Below are positions 1 through 8,437 of a stretch of 32,500 nt of DNA, piece after piece. A model generated the notes under the pieces. It had not been told where the DNA came from. It searched no databases and saw only the letters and a program-made list of their open reading frames with translations. The stretch's first letter is position 1. Each line of letters begins with the position of its first letter. This DNA comes from Acidobacteriota bacterium (lineage in GTDB: Bacteria > Acidobacteriota > Terriglobia > UBA7540): assembly GCA_021817045.1 (NCBI GenBank), contig JAKAWG010000002.1, positions 1 to 32,500 on the forward strand, written 5' to 3'. The position numbers and the translations under genes were made by a program.

Positions 1-87
1 AAACAAACAACATTAGAATTTGCTTATGACGACCAAACCCAAAAGCAAAGCCAAGCTGTTCAGGAATATATGGATTACGTCATTTAG
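1..87 (+). CDS. C-terminal tail of an unidentified gene (partial, enters from the left)
   Basis: Frame 1 is open from the first base to a TAG at 85-87 and encodes 28 residues rich in Gln, Asp and Tyr (ending QEYMDYVI). The composition looks protein-like but is too short to assign to a family. Its codons are AT-rich, unlike the genes further right, and AT-richness continues to about base 200, so it may belong to a laterally acquired neighbour. It could equally be chance open frame. Between its stop and the efflux operon I see only AT-rich spacer and the palindromic element at 243-325. Confidence 0.3.
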   Translation, partial: KQTTLEFAYDDQTQKQSQAVQEYMDYVI

Positions 88-242
88 AATGAAAAACTTA
101 CAAGGGCTAGGGAGCCGTCCCCAATTAATATAAGTTATAGAAAACAAGCTAAATAAACAAACGGCCGACGCTGAAAAAATATGAGCCGAAATCAAGCTTG
201 GCCTCGTCGCATTATCTAGCCAATCTACCGGACGAGTAGGTG

Positions 243-325
243 GTGTCCTAATTTCAGGAGTAGCGCCGAGCTTTAGCTCCTCAAGTGTCGGCCTGAAGGC
301 TGGCGCTACTCTCAGATTAGGACAC
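243..325. repeat. palindromic element with GTAGCGCC inner arms (copy 1)
   Basis: Outer arms GTGTCCTAAT (243-252) and ATTAGGACAC (316-325) are perfect inverted repeats. Inner arms GAGTAGCGCC (258-267) and GGCGCTACTC (302-311) are also perfect and in phase with the outer ones, so each side forms an almost continuous arm of about 25 bases. Two smaller hairpins sit in the loop: GAGCT..AGCTC (268-279) and GCCT..AGGC (291-300). The layout resembles a cloverleaf or small MITE/REP-like element without coding capacity. Related GTAGCG...CGCTAC palindromes occur at 6280-6397 and 17557-17630. Mobility is inferred only from the inverted-repeat architecture. Confidence 0.7.
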
Positions 326-373
326 GACCGGCGAGTACAAACTCTCAACTCCCTCCGCTCCCTCATCGACGCG

Positions 374-3300
374 CTACACTTGCTGGCGCGGCGCAAAGCG
401 GCCAAACCGCAAAGAAAGCGTGGGCAACACGAGCAGATTGAGCAGGGTCGACGTGATGAGCCCGCCCAGGATGATAATTGCCATGGGCCCTTCGATTTCC
501 CGGCCGGGGTCGCCGGTGCCGAGCGCCAATGGCAGCAAGCCAAGTCCGGTGACGGTTGCCGTCATCAGGATGGGTGCCAGGCGTTCGGAAGCGCCGCGGA
601 TGGCGGCATCCAGGCCCCAGCTCATGCCCTCTTCTGACACCAGATGCTCATAGTGTGAAATCAGCATGATGGAATTGCGCAGGGTAATGCCAAACAGCGT
701 GATGAAACCGATCAGGGCTCCCAGCGAAAGCGCTGTGGAGGTGATGAACGCAACCAGGACGCCGCCCACCAGCGCGAACGGCAGATTCACCAGGACCAGC
801 AGGAGGTTCCGGTAGTTCATCATCACCACGGAGAGCAGGATGACGATCAGCAGCGCGGCCAGCCCCGCGTGCACCAGCAGTTCCCGGTGCGATTTCGCCG
901 CCGCTTCCGCTGTCCCGGTGAACCGAAAGTAAGCGTTGGCGGGAAGCGTCACCTTAGCCAGAATCTCCTGGCGTGCCTGTTGGACATAGGAATTGACGCT
1001 GCGCCCGGCGACGTTCATCGTAATGGTCTGCACTCTGCGGCCGCCGTTGTGCAGGATCACGTAGCGTCCGGACCGCTCGTACACATCGGCAATCTTGCCG
1101 AGCGTGACGTAATTCCCTGCCGGGCTTCTGAGCGGCAGCGCGGCAACGTCGGTCGGGCTTCGCCGGCTCACTGGATCGAGCATCACGTTCACGTTAAAGA
1201 CTTCATTGCCCTGATACACCTGCCCCACATCGAGCCCGCCAAAGGCCGTCTGAACCGAATCGAGCACGGAGACCGGCTGAAAGCCCCAACGCTCAAGCTG
1301 CGAGGGCAGCAGCCGGACGATTACCTGCGGCGTCCCCGGAGGAGACTGAATCCGCACCGCCCGGGCGCCCGGAATCGAGCGAAGCACCTGGGCCACCTGC
1401 TGCGCCTTCCGGTCGAGGACGCTCAGGTGCGGCCCGTAAAGGTTGAGCACGACGGCAGCGCTGTAGCCGGAAATAATCTCTTCCATCCTTTCCTTCAAAA
1501 AGGTGTTGACGGTAAACGTAAGGCCGGGAAAGTCCCTGAGCGACTGGCGAATGCCCGCCAACGCCGCTTCATTCTGCGCGCCGTTGAGGTGCGGCTTGAG
1601 GGCCACGTCGATCTCACTCTGGTAGGGACCGCGGGTTGAGGAGAGGCTGGCGCGGCCGGCCTTCTGTCCGACCGTCGCGACGTAGGGCGCATTCATCAGC
1701 GCACGGTTGACCTGCTTCCCGACACGGAGCGCATCTGCCAGCGAACTTCCCGGCACGCCAACCATGTGGACAACGTACTCCCCTTCGTGGAAGGGCGGCA
1801 GAAAGGAGGAGTGGAATGTGGGCAGCACGGCGAGCCCGGCGACGGTCAGCGCCACCACGCCTACCACAACCAGCGCGGGCACGCGCTCGACAAACAGCAG
1901 AACGTGGCGATAACCCGCCTTCAGCCACCGCACCAGCGGCGGCTCCTGCTTGGCCAGGGTCTTCCGGCTTAGAAGAATCAGGCAGAGGGCCGGCGTGACG
2001 GTGAGCGCCGCCAATAAGGAAGCCATGACGGAGAGAATGTAGGTGACGCCCAGCGGCCGGAAGATGGCGCCCGCGGTACCGCTCATCATCAGGATGGGAA
2101 CAAACACCAGGGCCACCGCAAAAGTCGCGTAGACGACGGCGCTACGTACCTCAATGGAAGCGTCAAGGATGACAGGAATGACAGGCCGGGGATTCGTTAA
2201 ATGGCGGTTTTCGCGCAGGCGGCGAAGGATGTTTTCCACGTCGATCACCGCGTCGTCTACCACCTCGCCGATGGCAATGGCCAGGCCGCCGAGCGTCATG
2301 GTGTTGAGCGTGTAACCCATGTGGTCCATCACCGTGACCGCGGCCAGCAGCGAAAGCGGAATGGCCGTGCAGGACATTGCCGCTGTATGAAAATCGAAAA
2401 GGAAAAGAAAGATGACGATGATCACCAGGATGGCTCCGATGCTGAGCGATGAGCGGAGGTTGCTGAGGGCGGCCTGAATGAAACTGGCGGGGCGAAAGAG
2501 GTTCACGTCCAGGTGAATGCCCTGGCGGCGCAGCGTGGGCCGAAGGCCGTCAAGCGCCTGGTCGATCCGTTCCGAAACGGCAAGCGTGTTGGCTCCATAC
2601 TGCTCATTCACCCGCAGGATGATACCCGCCTTTCCATTCACGAGCGCGGCCCCGATGGCCGGCTGAGGTGCCTCCGCCACGTGCGCCACCTGGCCGAGCG
2701 TCACGTTCACGCCGTTGTAGTGCACCAGAACCGTTCTGGCCAGTTCCCCAGTGGTGAGCGACTGCCCCTCCGGTCGCAGGATGAAGCGCTGGTTCGCAGT
2801 GGCAATGAAACCCCCGCCGCGCACCCCCGTCGCACGCCGCGCCGCGGCCAGCACCTGGTTCACGCTCAGATCGTATTGCTCCAGCCGCCGGGGAATAAAC
2901 TGAATCTGATACTGCTTGATCTGGCCGCCCCAGATGGCGACATTCGTCACGCCGCGCACGGCGAGCAGGGCCGGCTTAAGAACCCAGTCGGCGGCGGTCC
3001 GCAGTTGCATCAGCGAAATGGTGCTGGAAGTCATCCCCATTTCCAACACATCGCCAGTCGAGCTCATCAGAGGCGACATGAGCGGCGCCTGAACGCCGGA
3101 AGGCAATCGACCTTCGATCGTGGCCAACTGCTCGGATACCAGTTGCCTGTCGAGGTAAACGTTACTGCTGGGATTGAAAACCACCTGCACATGCGAGAGG
3201 CCCTGAATGGATTTCGACATCATCGACTGGATGCCCGTAACGCCGTAAATGGCAAACTCGATGGGCTGCGTCACCAGCAGTTCCATCTGCTCGGGCGAGA

Positions 3301-3466
3301 GGCCGGGAGCATTGGTTATGATCGAGACAACCGGCGGCGCGAATTCAGGGAAGACGTCGTACTTGGCCTGTGTCAGCGAATAAACCCCGTAACTCAGAAG
3401 AGCGATCGCCAGCGCCAGAACGATTCCCTTGCGGTTGAGAGCGAAGTGAACGATGGCTTTCAACAT
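374..3466 (-). CDS. RND efflux pump subunit, CusA/CzcA-like (heavy-metal-efflux type)
   Basis: This is an inner-membrane proton-driven RND transporter of 1030 residues, the usual size for the CusA/CzcA branch. An N-terminal membrane helix (residues 14-31) leads into a periplasmic porter region, and TM4 carries the acidic signature GEVVDDAVIDVEN (residues 400-412), which corresponds to the proton-relay segment of HME-RND pumps (Asp405 region of CusA). A second set of helices near the C-terminus includes the LFGITLRNSIMLI segment. The ATG at 3466 is chosen because it lies one base past the TAA of the adaptor gene (3468-3470); the open frame extends 27 codons further upstream, but into the adaptor gene. 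It is the last gene of a coupled operon. Substrate is not deducible: it could be a metal cation or an organic compound, and no metal-sensing regulator is visible nearby. Confidence 0.93.
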   Translation of the reverse strand: MLKAIVHFALNRKGIVLALAIALLSYGVYSLTQAKYDVFPEFAPPVVSIITNAPGLSPEQMELLVTQPIEFAIYGVTGIQSMMSKSIQGLSHVQVVFNPSSNVYLDRQLVSEQLATIEGRLPSGVQAPLMSPLMSSTGDVLEMGMTSSTISLMQLRTAADWVLKPALLAVRGVTNVAIWGGQIKQYQIQFIPRRLEQYDLSVNQVLAAARRATGVRGGGFIATANQRFILRPEGQSLTTGELARTVLVHYNGVNVTLGQVAHVAEAPQPAIGAALVNGKAGIILRVNEQYGANTLAVSERIDQALDGLRPTLRRQGIHLDVNLFRPASFIQAALSNLRSSLSIGAILVIIVIFLFLFDFHTAAMSCTAIPLSLLAAVTVMDHMGYTLNTMTLGGLAIAIGEVVDDAVIDVENILRRLRENRHLTNPRPVIPVILDASIEVRSAVVYATFAVALVFVPILMMSGTAGAIFRPLGVTYILSVMASLLAALTVTPALCLILLSRKTLAKQEPPLVRWLKAGYRHVLLFVERVPALVVVGVVALTVAGLAVLPTFHSSFLPPFHEGEYVVHMVGVPGSSLADALRVGKQVNRALMNAPYVATVGQKAGRASLSSTRGPYQSEIDVALKPHLNGAQNEAALAGIRQSLRDFPGLTFTVNTFLKERMEEIISGYSAAVVLNLYGPHLSVLDRKAQQVAQVLRSIPGARAVRIQSPPGTPQVIVRLLPSQLERWGFQPVSVLDSVQTAFGGLDVGQVYQGNEVFNVNVMLDPVSRRSPTDVAALPLRSPAGNYVTLGKIADVYERSGRYVILHNGGRRVQTITMNVAGRSVNSYVQQARQEILAKVTLPANAYFRFTGTAEAAAKSHRELLVHAGLAALLIVILLSVVMMNYRNLLLVLVNLPFALVGGVLVAFITSTALSLGALIGFITLFGITLRNSIMLISHYEHLVSEEGMSWGLDAAIRGASERLAPILMTATVTGLGLLPLALGTGDPGREIEGPMAIIILGGLITSTLLNLLVLPTLSLRFGRFAPRQQV

Positions 3467-3467
3467 G

Positions 3468-4526
3468 TTAGTCGCCGTCTCCTTGCTTGGCCGGTGGATG
3501 GGATGACGGCGGGGGCATGAGTTCCACGCCAAGAATCTGCTCCGCACCCTTCGTTACGATTGGGTCGTCGGGCGCGTAGCCGCGCGCCTCAAACCATCCG
3601 CCGGGCGTGGGTATATTCGTCGATACCTCACGCCGCGCGAAGGTCTCCTGCCCCGTATCCACGTACGCCCAGGCTTTGCCGTGCAGCCACACAACCGCGC
3701 TCGACGGAATGATGACGCCGCTCTTGAGCGCGCCCACGCCGAAATGCGCGACAAGGTTGATTCCGGGAGCTAGTCCCGGACGTGCCCTCGTGACGTAGAG
3801 ATATCCAACGCCCTGGACGCGCGGGTCGACTTGCGGAAACGCCGAGACGAAGCGGGCAAAAGCGCGCCCGCCCGCAGGCAGGTTGAACTCAATGCGGCGC
3901 GGGGCAGCGAACGGCTCGCCCGGCGGCAGAGTCATCTCAATCAGGACGTCCTCCCGCCGGATCACGCGCTGGAGATTTTCCCGGCCGTGCGCCAGCCATC
4001 CGGTAATGGCGTCGCCCCAGCTTTGCCGGACGGCCGCAAGGGCAAGGGAAAGGTTCTGACGCCCCGACTCTACGTCCACCTGGTCGCCGCGGTAAACGCC
4101 TTCCGCAGCCTGCACGGCCTTGGCGGAGACGTTCTGCTGGTCGCTGTAAAGCTTTTCAAGCCGCGCGTATTCACGTTCGGAAACACTGGCGGTGATTTCC
4201 GCCTTTTGCAACTGGGCGGTCGCCATTTCATAAGCGGACACTAGGCTGGCCAGATTCTGCACCGGCAGCACCATAGCCGGAAGCGTCATTTGCTTTCGTT
4301 CGCGGGCCGCCTGGGGATGGGCTTCGCGGATTCCCAGGCGCTCTTGTGTTTTCGGGTCGAGACGAATGGCGGCCTGGCCGTTTTCCACTTTCGCTCCTGG
4401 CGCTGTTGCGGCGGACTGGGTTTGGTGGTTCGGTTGACGCTCGGGCGTGCCCGCCAGACTGCGTATAAAGAAAATGGCAAAAAGTCCGAGCGCCCCGGCA
4501 ACGACAAACAGAAATCTCCTTTTCAT
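3468..4526 (-). CDS. periplasmic adaptor (membrane fusion) subunit of the RND pump, HlyD/CusB-like
   Basis: A 352-residue periplasmic adaptor that would bridge the RND pump and the TolC-like channel. An N-terminal uncleaved or lipid-less signal anchor (residues 4-22, FLFVVAGALGLFAIFFI) is followed by a disordered linker, a lipoyl-proximal segment, a short coiled-coil hairpin (about 90-165, rich in Ala, Gln, Glu and Lys), and beta-barrel/membrane-proximal domains ending in a Pro-rich hydrophilic tail. It is somewhat shorter than many CusB proteins. The start has an excellent ribosome site, AAGGAGG six bases upstream. Its ATG overlaps the TGA of the preceding 54-residue ORF (ATGA) and its TAA is one base from the pump start, so translation should be coupled on both sides. 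Confidence 0.9.
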   Translation of the reverse strand: MKRRFLFVVAGALGLFAIFFIRSLAGTPERQPNHQTQSAATAPGAKVENGQAAIRLDPKTQERLGIREAHPQAARERKQMTLPAMVLPVQNLASLVSAYEMATAQLQKAEITASVSEREYARLEKLYSDQQNVSAKAVQAAEGVYRGDQVDVESGRQNLSLALAAVRQSWGDAITGWLAHGRENLQRVIRREDVLIEMTLPPGEPFAAPRRIEFNLPAGGRAFARFVSAFPQVDPRVQGVGYLYVTRARPGLAPGINLVAHFGVGALKSGVIIPSSAVVWLHGKAWAYVDTGQETFARREVSTNIPTPGGWFEARGYAPDDPIVTKGAEQILGVELMPPPSSHPPAKQGDGD

Positions 4527-4687
4527 TGGTCCTCCTTTTGTAGATCCTGGGAGACGGCGGGATGGGTTGACGCGACAGTGCTTGCCCCAAGCGGGCGTTC
4601 CACGGCATCTTCGAGCTGACCCAGCGCCTGCCGGGCGCCGTCGAGCGACCAGAGCGCGACGCCGAATAGCCGTTTCAATGCTTTCAT
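4523..4687 (-). CDS. 54-residue ORF carrying a copy of the TolC C-terminal motif
   Basis: This small gene lies between the TolC-like and adaptor genes. Its ATG (4687-4685) overlaps the TolC TGA, and its own TGA overlaps the adaptor ATG, both as ATGA. A strong ribosome site, GGGAGGAAGACC, directly precedes the ATG, inside the last TolC codons. The peptide starts MKALKRLFGVALW and contains ALGQLEDAVERPL (residues 21-33). The TolC protein ends with the near-identical ALGQLETAVERPL (DNA 4795-4833, versus 4589-4627 here). Over these 13 codons six differ synonymously and only one changes the residue, which suggests selection on the peptide. No signal peptide or membrane helix is clear. It may be a regulatory or assembly peptide that mimics the TolC tail, or a shrunken TolC duplicate; I know of no described family for it. 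Confidence 0.75.
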   Translation of the reverse strand: MKALKRLFGVALWSLDGARQALGQLEDAVERPLGASTVASTHPAVSQDLQKEDQ

Positions 4688-6129
4688 GGTCTTCCTCCCT
4701 TTTTGTTGGAACTCACGGTATTCACGGCGACCGCGTGGCCGCCGGCAACGCCTGTTTCGGTAGTCACAACCAGAGGCGCTGAGTCTTCCTTATCAAGCGG
4801 CCGCTCGACGGCGGTTTCAAGCTGCCCGAGCGCGGACTGCGCTTGAAAGACCTCGCTCAGCCACACGCTTGAGGCTGCTGACCTCTCAAGCTCGACGGCG
4901 TTCAGCGTCAGCCAGTCCGCCTCGCCGACGGCAACCGATTTGCGCGCGAGAGGTACCTGAACTTCGCGCAGGTTCACGAGCGCCTCCTGCGATGCCTTCA
5001 TCTGCGCGTAAGCGGCGCGATACGCCGCCAAGGCCTGCTCGCTTTGGGCAATGACGCGGGCCTGCGTCGCCACGAGGTTGGCAGCGGCCTCCTTGCGGAG
5101 CGCCGCGGCCTGCGCTATGGGGCCCTGGTTCTTGTTGAAAATTGGAAGTTGAAGGCCAAACGAAGGAGCGAAGTAGCTGTTGCCCTCCTCGTATTGGTAG
5201 CCCGGGCCAATCGCGAAGTCGGGGTATTGGCGCGCAATCTCGAGTTGCAGGGCTTTTTCTGAGGCCCGGTACTCGGCAAGCGCCATCCGCACGTCGAGCC
5301 GGTTAAGCACAGCCGCTCGCTTGATGCGCACCGGGGAAAGCGAGGCAACCGAAGGAAGCTGGTCGAAGCCTTTCCAGCCAAAGTGGCAGCCGGTGAGGCC
5401 CGCCGTCGGCACTCCTATCGCCGCTGCGAGCGCCGCGCGAGCCTGGAATACCCGGCCCTGAGCTGTCTGCTCGGCGAGTTGGACGTTGATCAGGTTCAGA
5501 CGCGACGTGGCCACCACGGGCCTTGCGATTTCACCTGCCGCCAGTTTTCCTTCGAGGCGCGTGAGCCGTTTCTCGCGCATTGCGAGTCGAGTGTGAAGCA
5601 CGGCCAGGCTGTGCTCGGCGGCCAGCTCATTTATCAGCGCGGAGCGCACGCCGTTGCGCACCGTCCACGCTGTCTGCGCCAGGTTCAGCCGCGCCGCTAC
5701 GCTGAGGTCTTTCGCCTCTTTGATCTGGATCCGACGCTTTCCGTGAGTGATGACTGGAAAAAGGAAGTCCGCGGTGATCAGATAAGGATTCGGGACGCCA
5801 GGAGAAAAGTCGAGCGTGGGATTGGGCTTCATTCCGGCTGTCACCACGCCGGCCTGCGCGGCGGCTGCTTGAGCCCGCGCAGTCTGGATGGCGGGGCTGA
5901 AATAAAGCGCCGCCAGCGTGAGCAGACGAAGGTTCCATATCCGAGGCGGCCACTCGACCGAACCGTTCAAGCTTTTCTCGATGAATCGCTTGAGGCCGGA
6001 GTCTTGTAGCGAGCGAGCTTCAATGCGCTCGGCGGTTTGCGCGGGCGCAATCGGCTGCGGGTGATAGGCTTGAAACCTGCACGCGCCGGTAAGCAGCAGG
6101 CCCAAGGACACAACGAAAATGCGTTTCAT
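4684..6129 (-). CDS. TolC-like outer-membrane efflux lipoprotein (OEP family)
   Basis: The outer-membrane channel of the tripartite pump, 481 residues. The N-terminus is a lipoprotein signal with the lipobox LTGAC (Cys17 would be lipidated). Two homologous halves of long Ala/Gln/Leu-rich helices follow: TARAQAAAAQAGV and a TRLEGKLAAGE segment in the first, ARVIAQSEQALAAYRAAY and RKSVAVGEADWLTLNAVEL in the second. These are the alternating coiled-coil helix and beta-strand units of the OEP fold, and PSFGLQLPIF is a typical strand of the second barrel repeat. The C-terminal region carries ALGQLETAVERPL, which is repeated in the small ORF downstream. The start has GAGGAG about ten bases upstream. 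It is the first gene of the operon; a short GCGCG-CTTT-CGCGC hairpin (6165-6178) lies in the presumed leader. Confidence 0.93.
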   Translation of the reverse strand: MKRIFVVSLGLLLTGACRFQAYHPQPIAPAQTAERIEARSLQDSGLKRFIEKSLNGSVEWPPRIWNLRLLTLAALYFSPAIQTARAQAAAAQAGVVTAGMKPNPTLDFSPGVPNPYLITADFLFPVITHGKRRIQIKEAKDLSVAARLNLAQTAWTVRNGVRSALINELAAEHSLAVLHTRLAMREKRLTRLEGKLAAGEIARPVVATSRLNLINVQLAEQTAQGRVFQARAALAAAIGVPTAGLTGCHFGWKGFDQLPSVASLSPVRIKRAAVLNRLDVRMALAEYRASEKALQLEIARQYPDFAIGPGYQYEEGNSYFAPSFGLQLPIFNKNQGPIAQAAALRKEAAANLVATQARVIAQSEQALAAYRAAYAQMKASQEALVNLREVQVPLARKSVAVGEADWLTLNAVELERSAASSVWLSEVFQAQSALGQLETAVERPLDKEDSAPLVVTTETGVAGGHAVAVNTVSSNKKGGRP

Positions 6130-6279
6130 TGCCGGTACTCCTCGTCAGGGCAGGCGGAAAGGTGGCGCGCTTTCGCGCAACGTACCGAGAAAGGGCGCAA
6201 CACTTAGCGAGCGGATCGCTCGGGTACGCCCGGCGGCACGTGCCTGCACCGCTCCTGAAAATTACGCACGCCGCTCAGT

Positions 6280-6397
6280 AGGCTGCTGAAAAGCGTGTAG
6301 CGACGGGCTTACCCCGCCATGGGCTCACTGAAAACATCGGAGCTGTGGCGACGTAAAGTCGCCGCTACGCCTGTCTTCAGGAGTCTTTCAGCAACCT
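6280..6397. repeat. imperfect palindromic element upstream of the efflux operon (copy 2, related)
   Basis: AGGCTGCTGAAA (6280-6291) and TTTCAGCAACCT (6386-6397) are inverted repeats with one mismatch. Nested inside are GTAGCG (6297-6302) and CGCTAC (6363-6368), plus a tight hairpin GGCGAC-loop-GTCGCC (6347-6363). The GTAGCG...CGCTAC core recalls the elements at 243-325 and 17557-17630, but the outer arms differ. It sits in the 300-base spacer between the efflux operon and the small membrane-protein gene. No ORF is supported inside it. Confidence 0.55.
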
Positions 6398-6430
6398 GTT
6401 AAAGTTCTGTTCTCCGGGGAGAAAAGGACT

Positions 6431-6760
6431 CTAAATTCTGAGAAGGGCCGGAGGAGGGTGAATAAACGCGGCCGGCAAGAGAAGAAGATTCACGAGATCC
6501 GCAGGGAGCGTGGCAGGTGGCCGGACGCTGATTCGTCCAGCTTGCGGCGGGCACGCACATCGTTCACGCAGCTTGTGAAAGAGGGCAATCGAAATCGCGA
6601 AGCCAACAGCGACCAGAGTGATGCCGCCCCCGCCGTAAAAGAGCACATCGTGGAGTTCCTGCCGGGGCGGATCCCAATAGTCAAACGTTTCGCACACCGG
6701 CCCGGTCACGTACCAGACCAGCCAAAACAGGACGAGCATTCGTATGAGACGCCGCTTCAC
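6431..6760 (-). CDS. small membrane protein of unknown function
   Basis: I do not recognise a family. With the GTG at 6760 the product has about 110 residues: a basic N-terminus, a first hydrophobic helix (about 8-19, MLVLFWLVWYV), a short loop with a FDYWDPPRQE motif, a second helix (about 41-60, GGGGITLVAVGFAISIALF), a Cys-containing basic loop and a hydrophobic Pro-rich tail. The open frame runs further upstream, but that part overlaps the TPR gene antisense to nothing and lies within its C-terminal codons, so the start is placed after the TPR stop at 6796. An in-frame ATG at 6739 is an alternative. No strong ribosome site is seen. It follows the TPR gene by 35 bases on the same strand and could be cotranscribed. 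Confidence 0.5.
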   Translation of the reverse strand: MKRRLIRMLVLFWLVWYVTGPVCETFDYWDPPRQELHDVLFYGGGGITLVAVGFAISIALFHKLRERCACPPQAGRISVRPPATLPADLVNLLLLPAAFIHPPPALLRI

Positions 6761-6795
6761 AACGTTTTGAGTATACTCCGGGCGAAGAACGAGCG

Positions 6796-8037
6796 TCAAA
6801 AATCCAGCGCTCGCAGCGCGCGCCGGGCCTCTTTGCCCATGTCGGTATGGGGAACTGCGCCCGCTACGATCTGGTATTGACGCTTCGCTTCGTCGAGACG
6901 ATTCAATCGCTGGTTGAGCCGGGCGGCGGCCAGGATCGCGCGGTACTTGTCCCGAGGGTGGCCGGGAATCCTGCCCGCCTCGTCGTAGAGTTCCAAGGCC
7001 CTTTGCCATTCACCCAAGTGCTCGTGGGCCTGGCCAGCCCGGTAAAGGATGGTGGCGCGGGGGATAAGAGGGTTCTGTGCTCGTGCGAACTTTGCAGCCG
7101 CCGCATCATAGGTCTCCGCCGCTGCCTTCCAGTTGTCCTGCAGCCTCTGGATGCGAGCGATTTCGAGGAGCGCCAAAGAATTCTGTGGATATTCCCGAAA
7201 CAACTGGCGCAATAGGGCGACTGCCTTCGGATATTCCTTCTCTCGCTCGTAAACAGTGGCCAAAACGATCTCCGCGTCGACGCGGGCGTAGTTGCCAGTG
7301 TGGCTGACGCGCTCCAGGTCGGCAATCCCTTCGGAAACATCCCCGTGAACGCCGGCAAGCGAGACGACGAGTTTCGCGTACCACGGCAACATGCCGATCG
7401 TGTATTTCCCAAGGCCGATAACGAAGTAGGCATCCACAAAACGGGGATCGAGCTGCAAGAGCTTTTCGTTGATCCGGTAAGCCGCCTTGCCCTCATGAAG
7501 CGCCGAAAAGTATGAGCGAAGCAGGACAAAATCGAATTCCGCCCGCCGGCTGTGGGTAACACCCAACCAATAGAGCGCGTCCGTATCATTCGGGTTCTTC
7601 TTCAGCCGCGCCGTTTCAAGCGACCGCGCTTTGTCCAGAATTTGATTGATCCGCTGGTCGAACCCTGCCGGAAGAGGCTGGACTTGCGCGTGGAAGACAG
7701 CCCCCGCGTTCATGAAGACTGAGCCGCGAAAAAGGTCCTCGCGCATCATCTCTTGATCGAGAAGCGTCATGGCAAGGTAATTCAGAGCGCGGTAGTCAGC
7801 AGGGTTAGCCCGTGTGCAGGACTCGAGCAGCCTGCGAGCCCTGCCGAATTTGCCGTTGTACATATCGTCGAGTGCCGGTCCGTAGCACGCTTGGGATCCC
7901 CCTCCGGCGTATTCCTTCGCGGCAACTACGCACGGCAACGGCAAGGCCAGCAAAAACAAAATCGCGAAGAAGGTGCGCCGGGTGCACAGTCGCGTCTCAC
8001 GAACGCGCACAAGGCCCAGGGGCTCATTGCCCTGCAT
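6796..8037 (-). CDS. exported tetratricopeptide-repeat protein
   Basis: A 413-residue protein with an N-terminal export signal: a basic stretch (LCTRRT) followed by a hydrophobic core (FFAILFLLALPLPCVVAA, residues about 23-40). The rest is a solenoid of TPR-type helical pairs, best seen at ADYRALNYLAMTLLDQE, VDAEIVLATVYEREKEY, NSLALLEIARIQRLQDNW, ATILYRAGQAHEHLGEW and RAILAAARLNQRLNRLD. TPR solenoids bind proteins or peptides, so a scaffold role in the envelope is likely, but the partner is unknown. The start at 8037 has GGAG six bases upstream. It is transcribed divergently from the barrel-like gene at 8438. Confidence 0.85.
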   Translation of the reverse strand: MQGNEPLGLVRVRETRLCTRRTFFAILFLLALPLPCVVAAKEYAGGGSQACYGPALDDMYNGKFGRARRLLESCTRANPADYRALNYLAMTLLDQEMMREDLFRGSVFMNAGAVFHAQVQPLPAGFDQRINQILDKARSLETARLKKNPNDTDALYWLGVTHSRRAEFDFVLLRSYFSALHEGKAAYRINEKLLQLDPRFVDAYFVIGLGKYTIGMLPWYAKLVVSLAGVHGDVSEGIADLERVSHTGNYARVDAEIVLATVYEREKEYPKAVALLRQLFREYPQNSLALLEIARIQRLQDNWKAAAETYDAAAAKFARAQNPLIPRATILYRAGQAHEHLGEWQRALELYDEAGRIPGHPRDKYRAILAAARLNQRLNRLDEAKRQYQIVAGAVPHTDMGKEARRALRALDF

Positions 8038-8437
8038 GCGCTGCTCCGACTATGATGGAATTAGTCTGCAGTATGACATTGGAATCGGGCGGGGGCCGCG
8101 GAGATTTGCGCGAACGAGACGCACGTTGGAAAACGCTACACAGGGAAGACGCAAGCTCACCCTCGGAGAGCGCATTTTATGGCTCCTTGCAGCCGGCTGG
8201 TCATCGGCAAATGCTCTTTACTGCAGGCCGCCAGCGACGCACCCAATCTTCTGCTCCAACGTGCTGAGCAGCCAGGCTTGCGATGTGGTTTCGCTCCGTC
8301 GGCACGGTGCTCGATCCCCTCGTCCGTCGCATTTCGCTGCTTTCGGCGGCTTGTGAACGACGTCATCTTCATCACATCAAGAAGCTAATGAGAATAATTC
8401 CACTGCCACTCGCGGCTCGCCGGGACATATCTTTTGG
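8038..8437. other. 400-base spacer between divergent genes; likely decayed 5' end of the gene at 8438
   Basis: No intact gene is supported here. The reading frame of the plus-strand gene at 8438 is open back to a TGA at 8354-8356; before that stop the same frame is open again and includes a signal-peptide-like run (ERILWLLAAGWSSANAL) at about 8166-8216. The 27 codons after the TGA contain SPGHIFWVIPAFNV, which reads like the start of the mature family domain although it precedes the only available start codon (GTG). This suggests a lost or mutated N-terminus. No clear promoter was seen. Confidence 0.4.

Noticed and set aside
13..543. 176-codon minus-strand frame at the left edge
   Set aside because: It crosses the palindromic element and overlaps the end of the RND pump in another frame; composition is not protein-like.
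2513..3520. 335-codon open frame on the plus strand
   Set aside because: Antisense to the RND pump; His/Arg/Gly-rich with no recognisable domain.
5383..6009. 208-codon plus-strand frame
   Set aside because: Antisense to the TolC-like gene and Arg/Cys/His-rich with no features.
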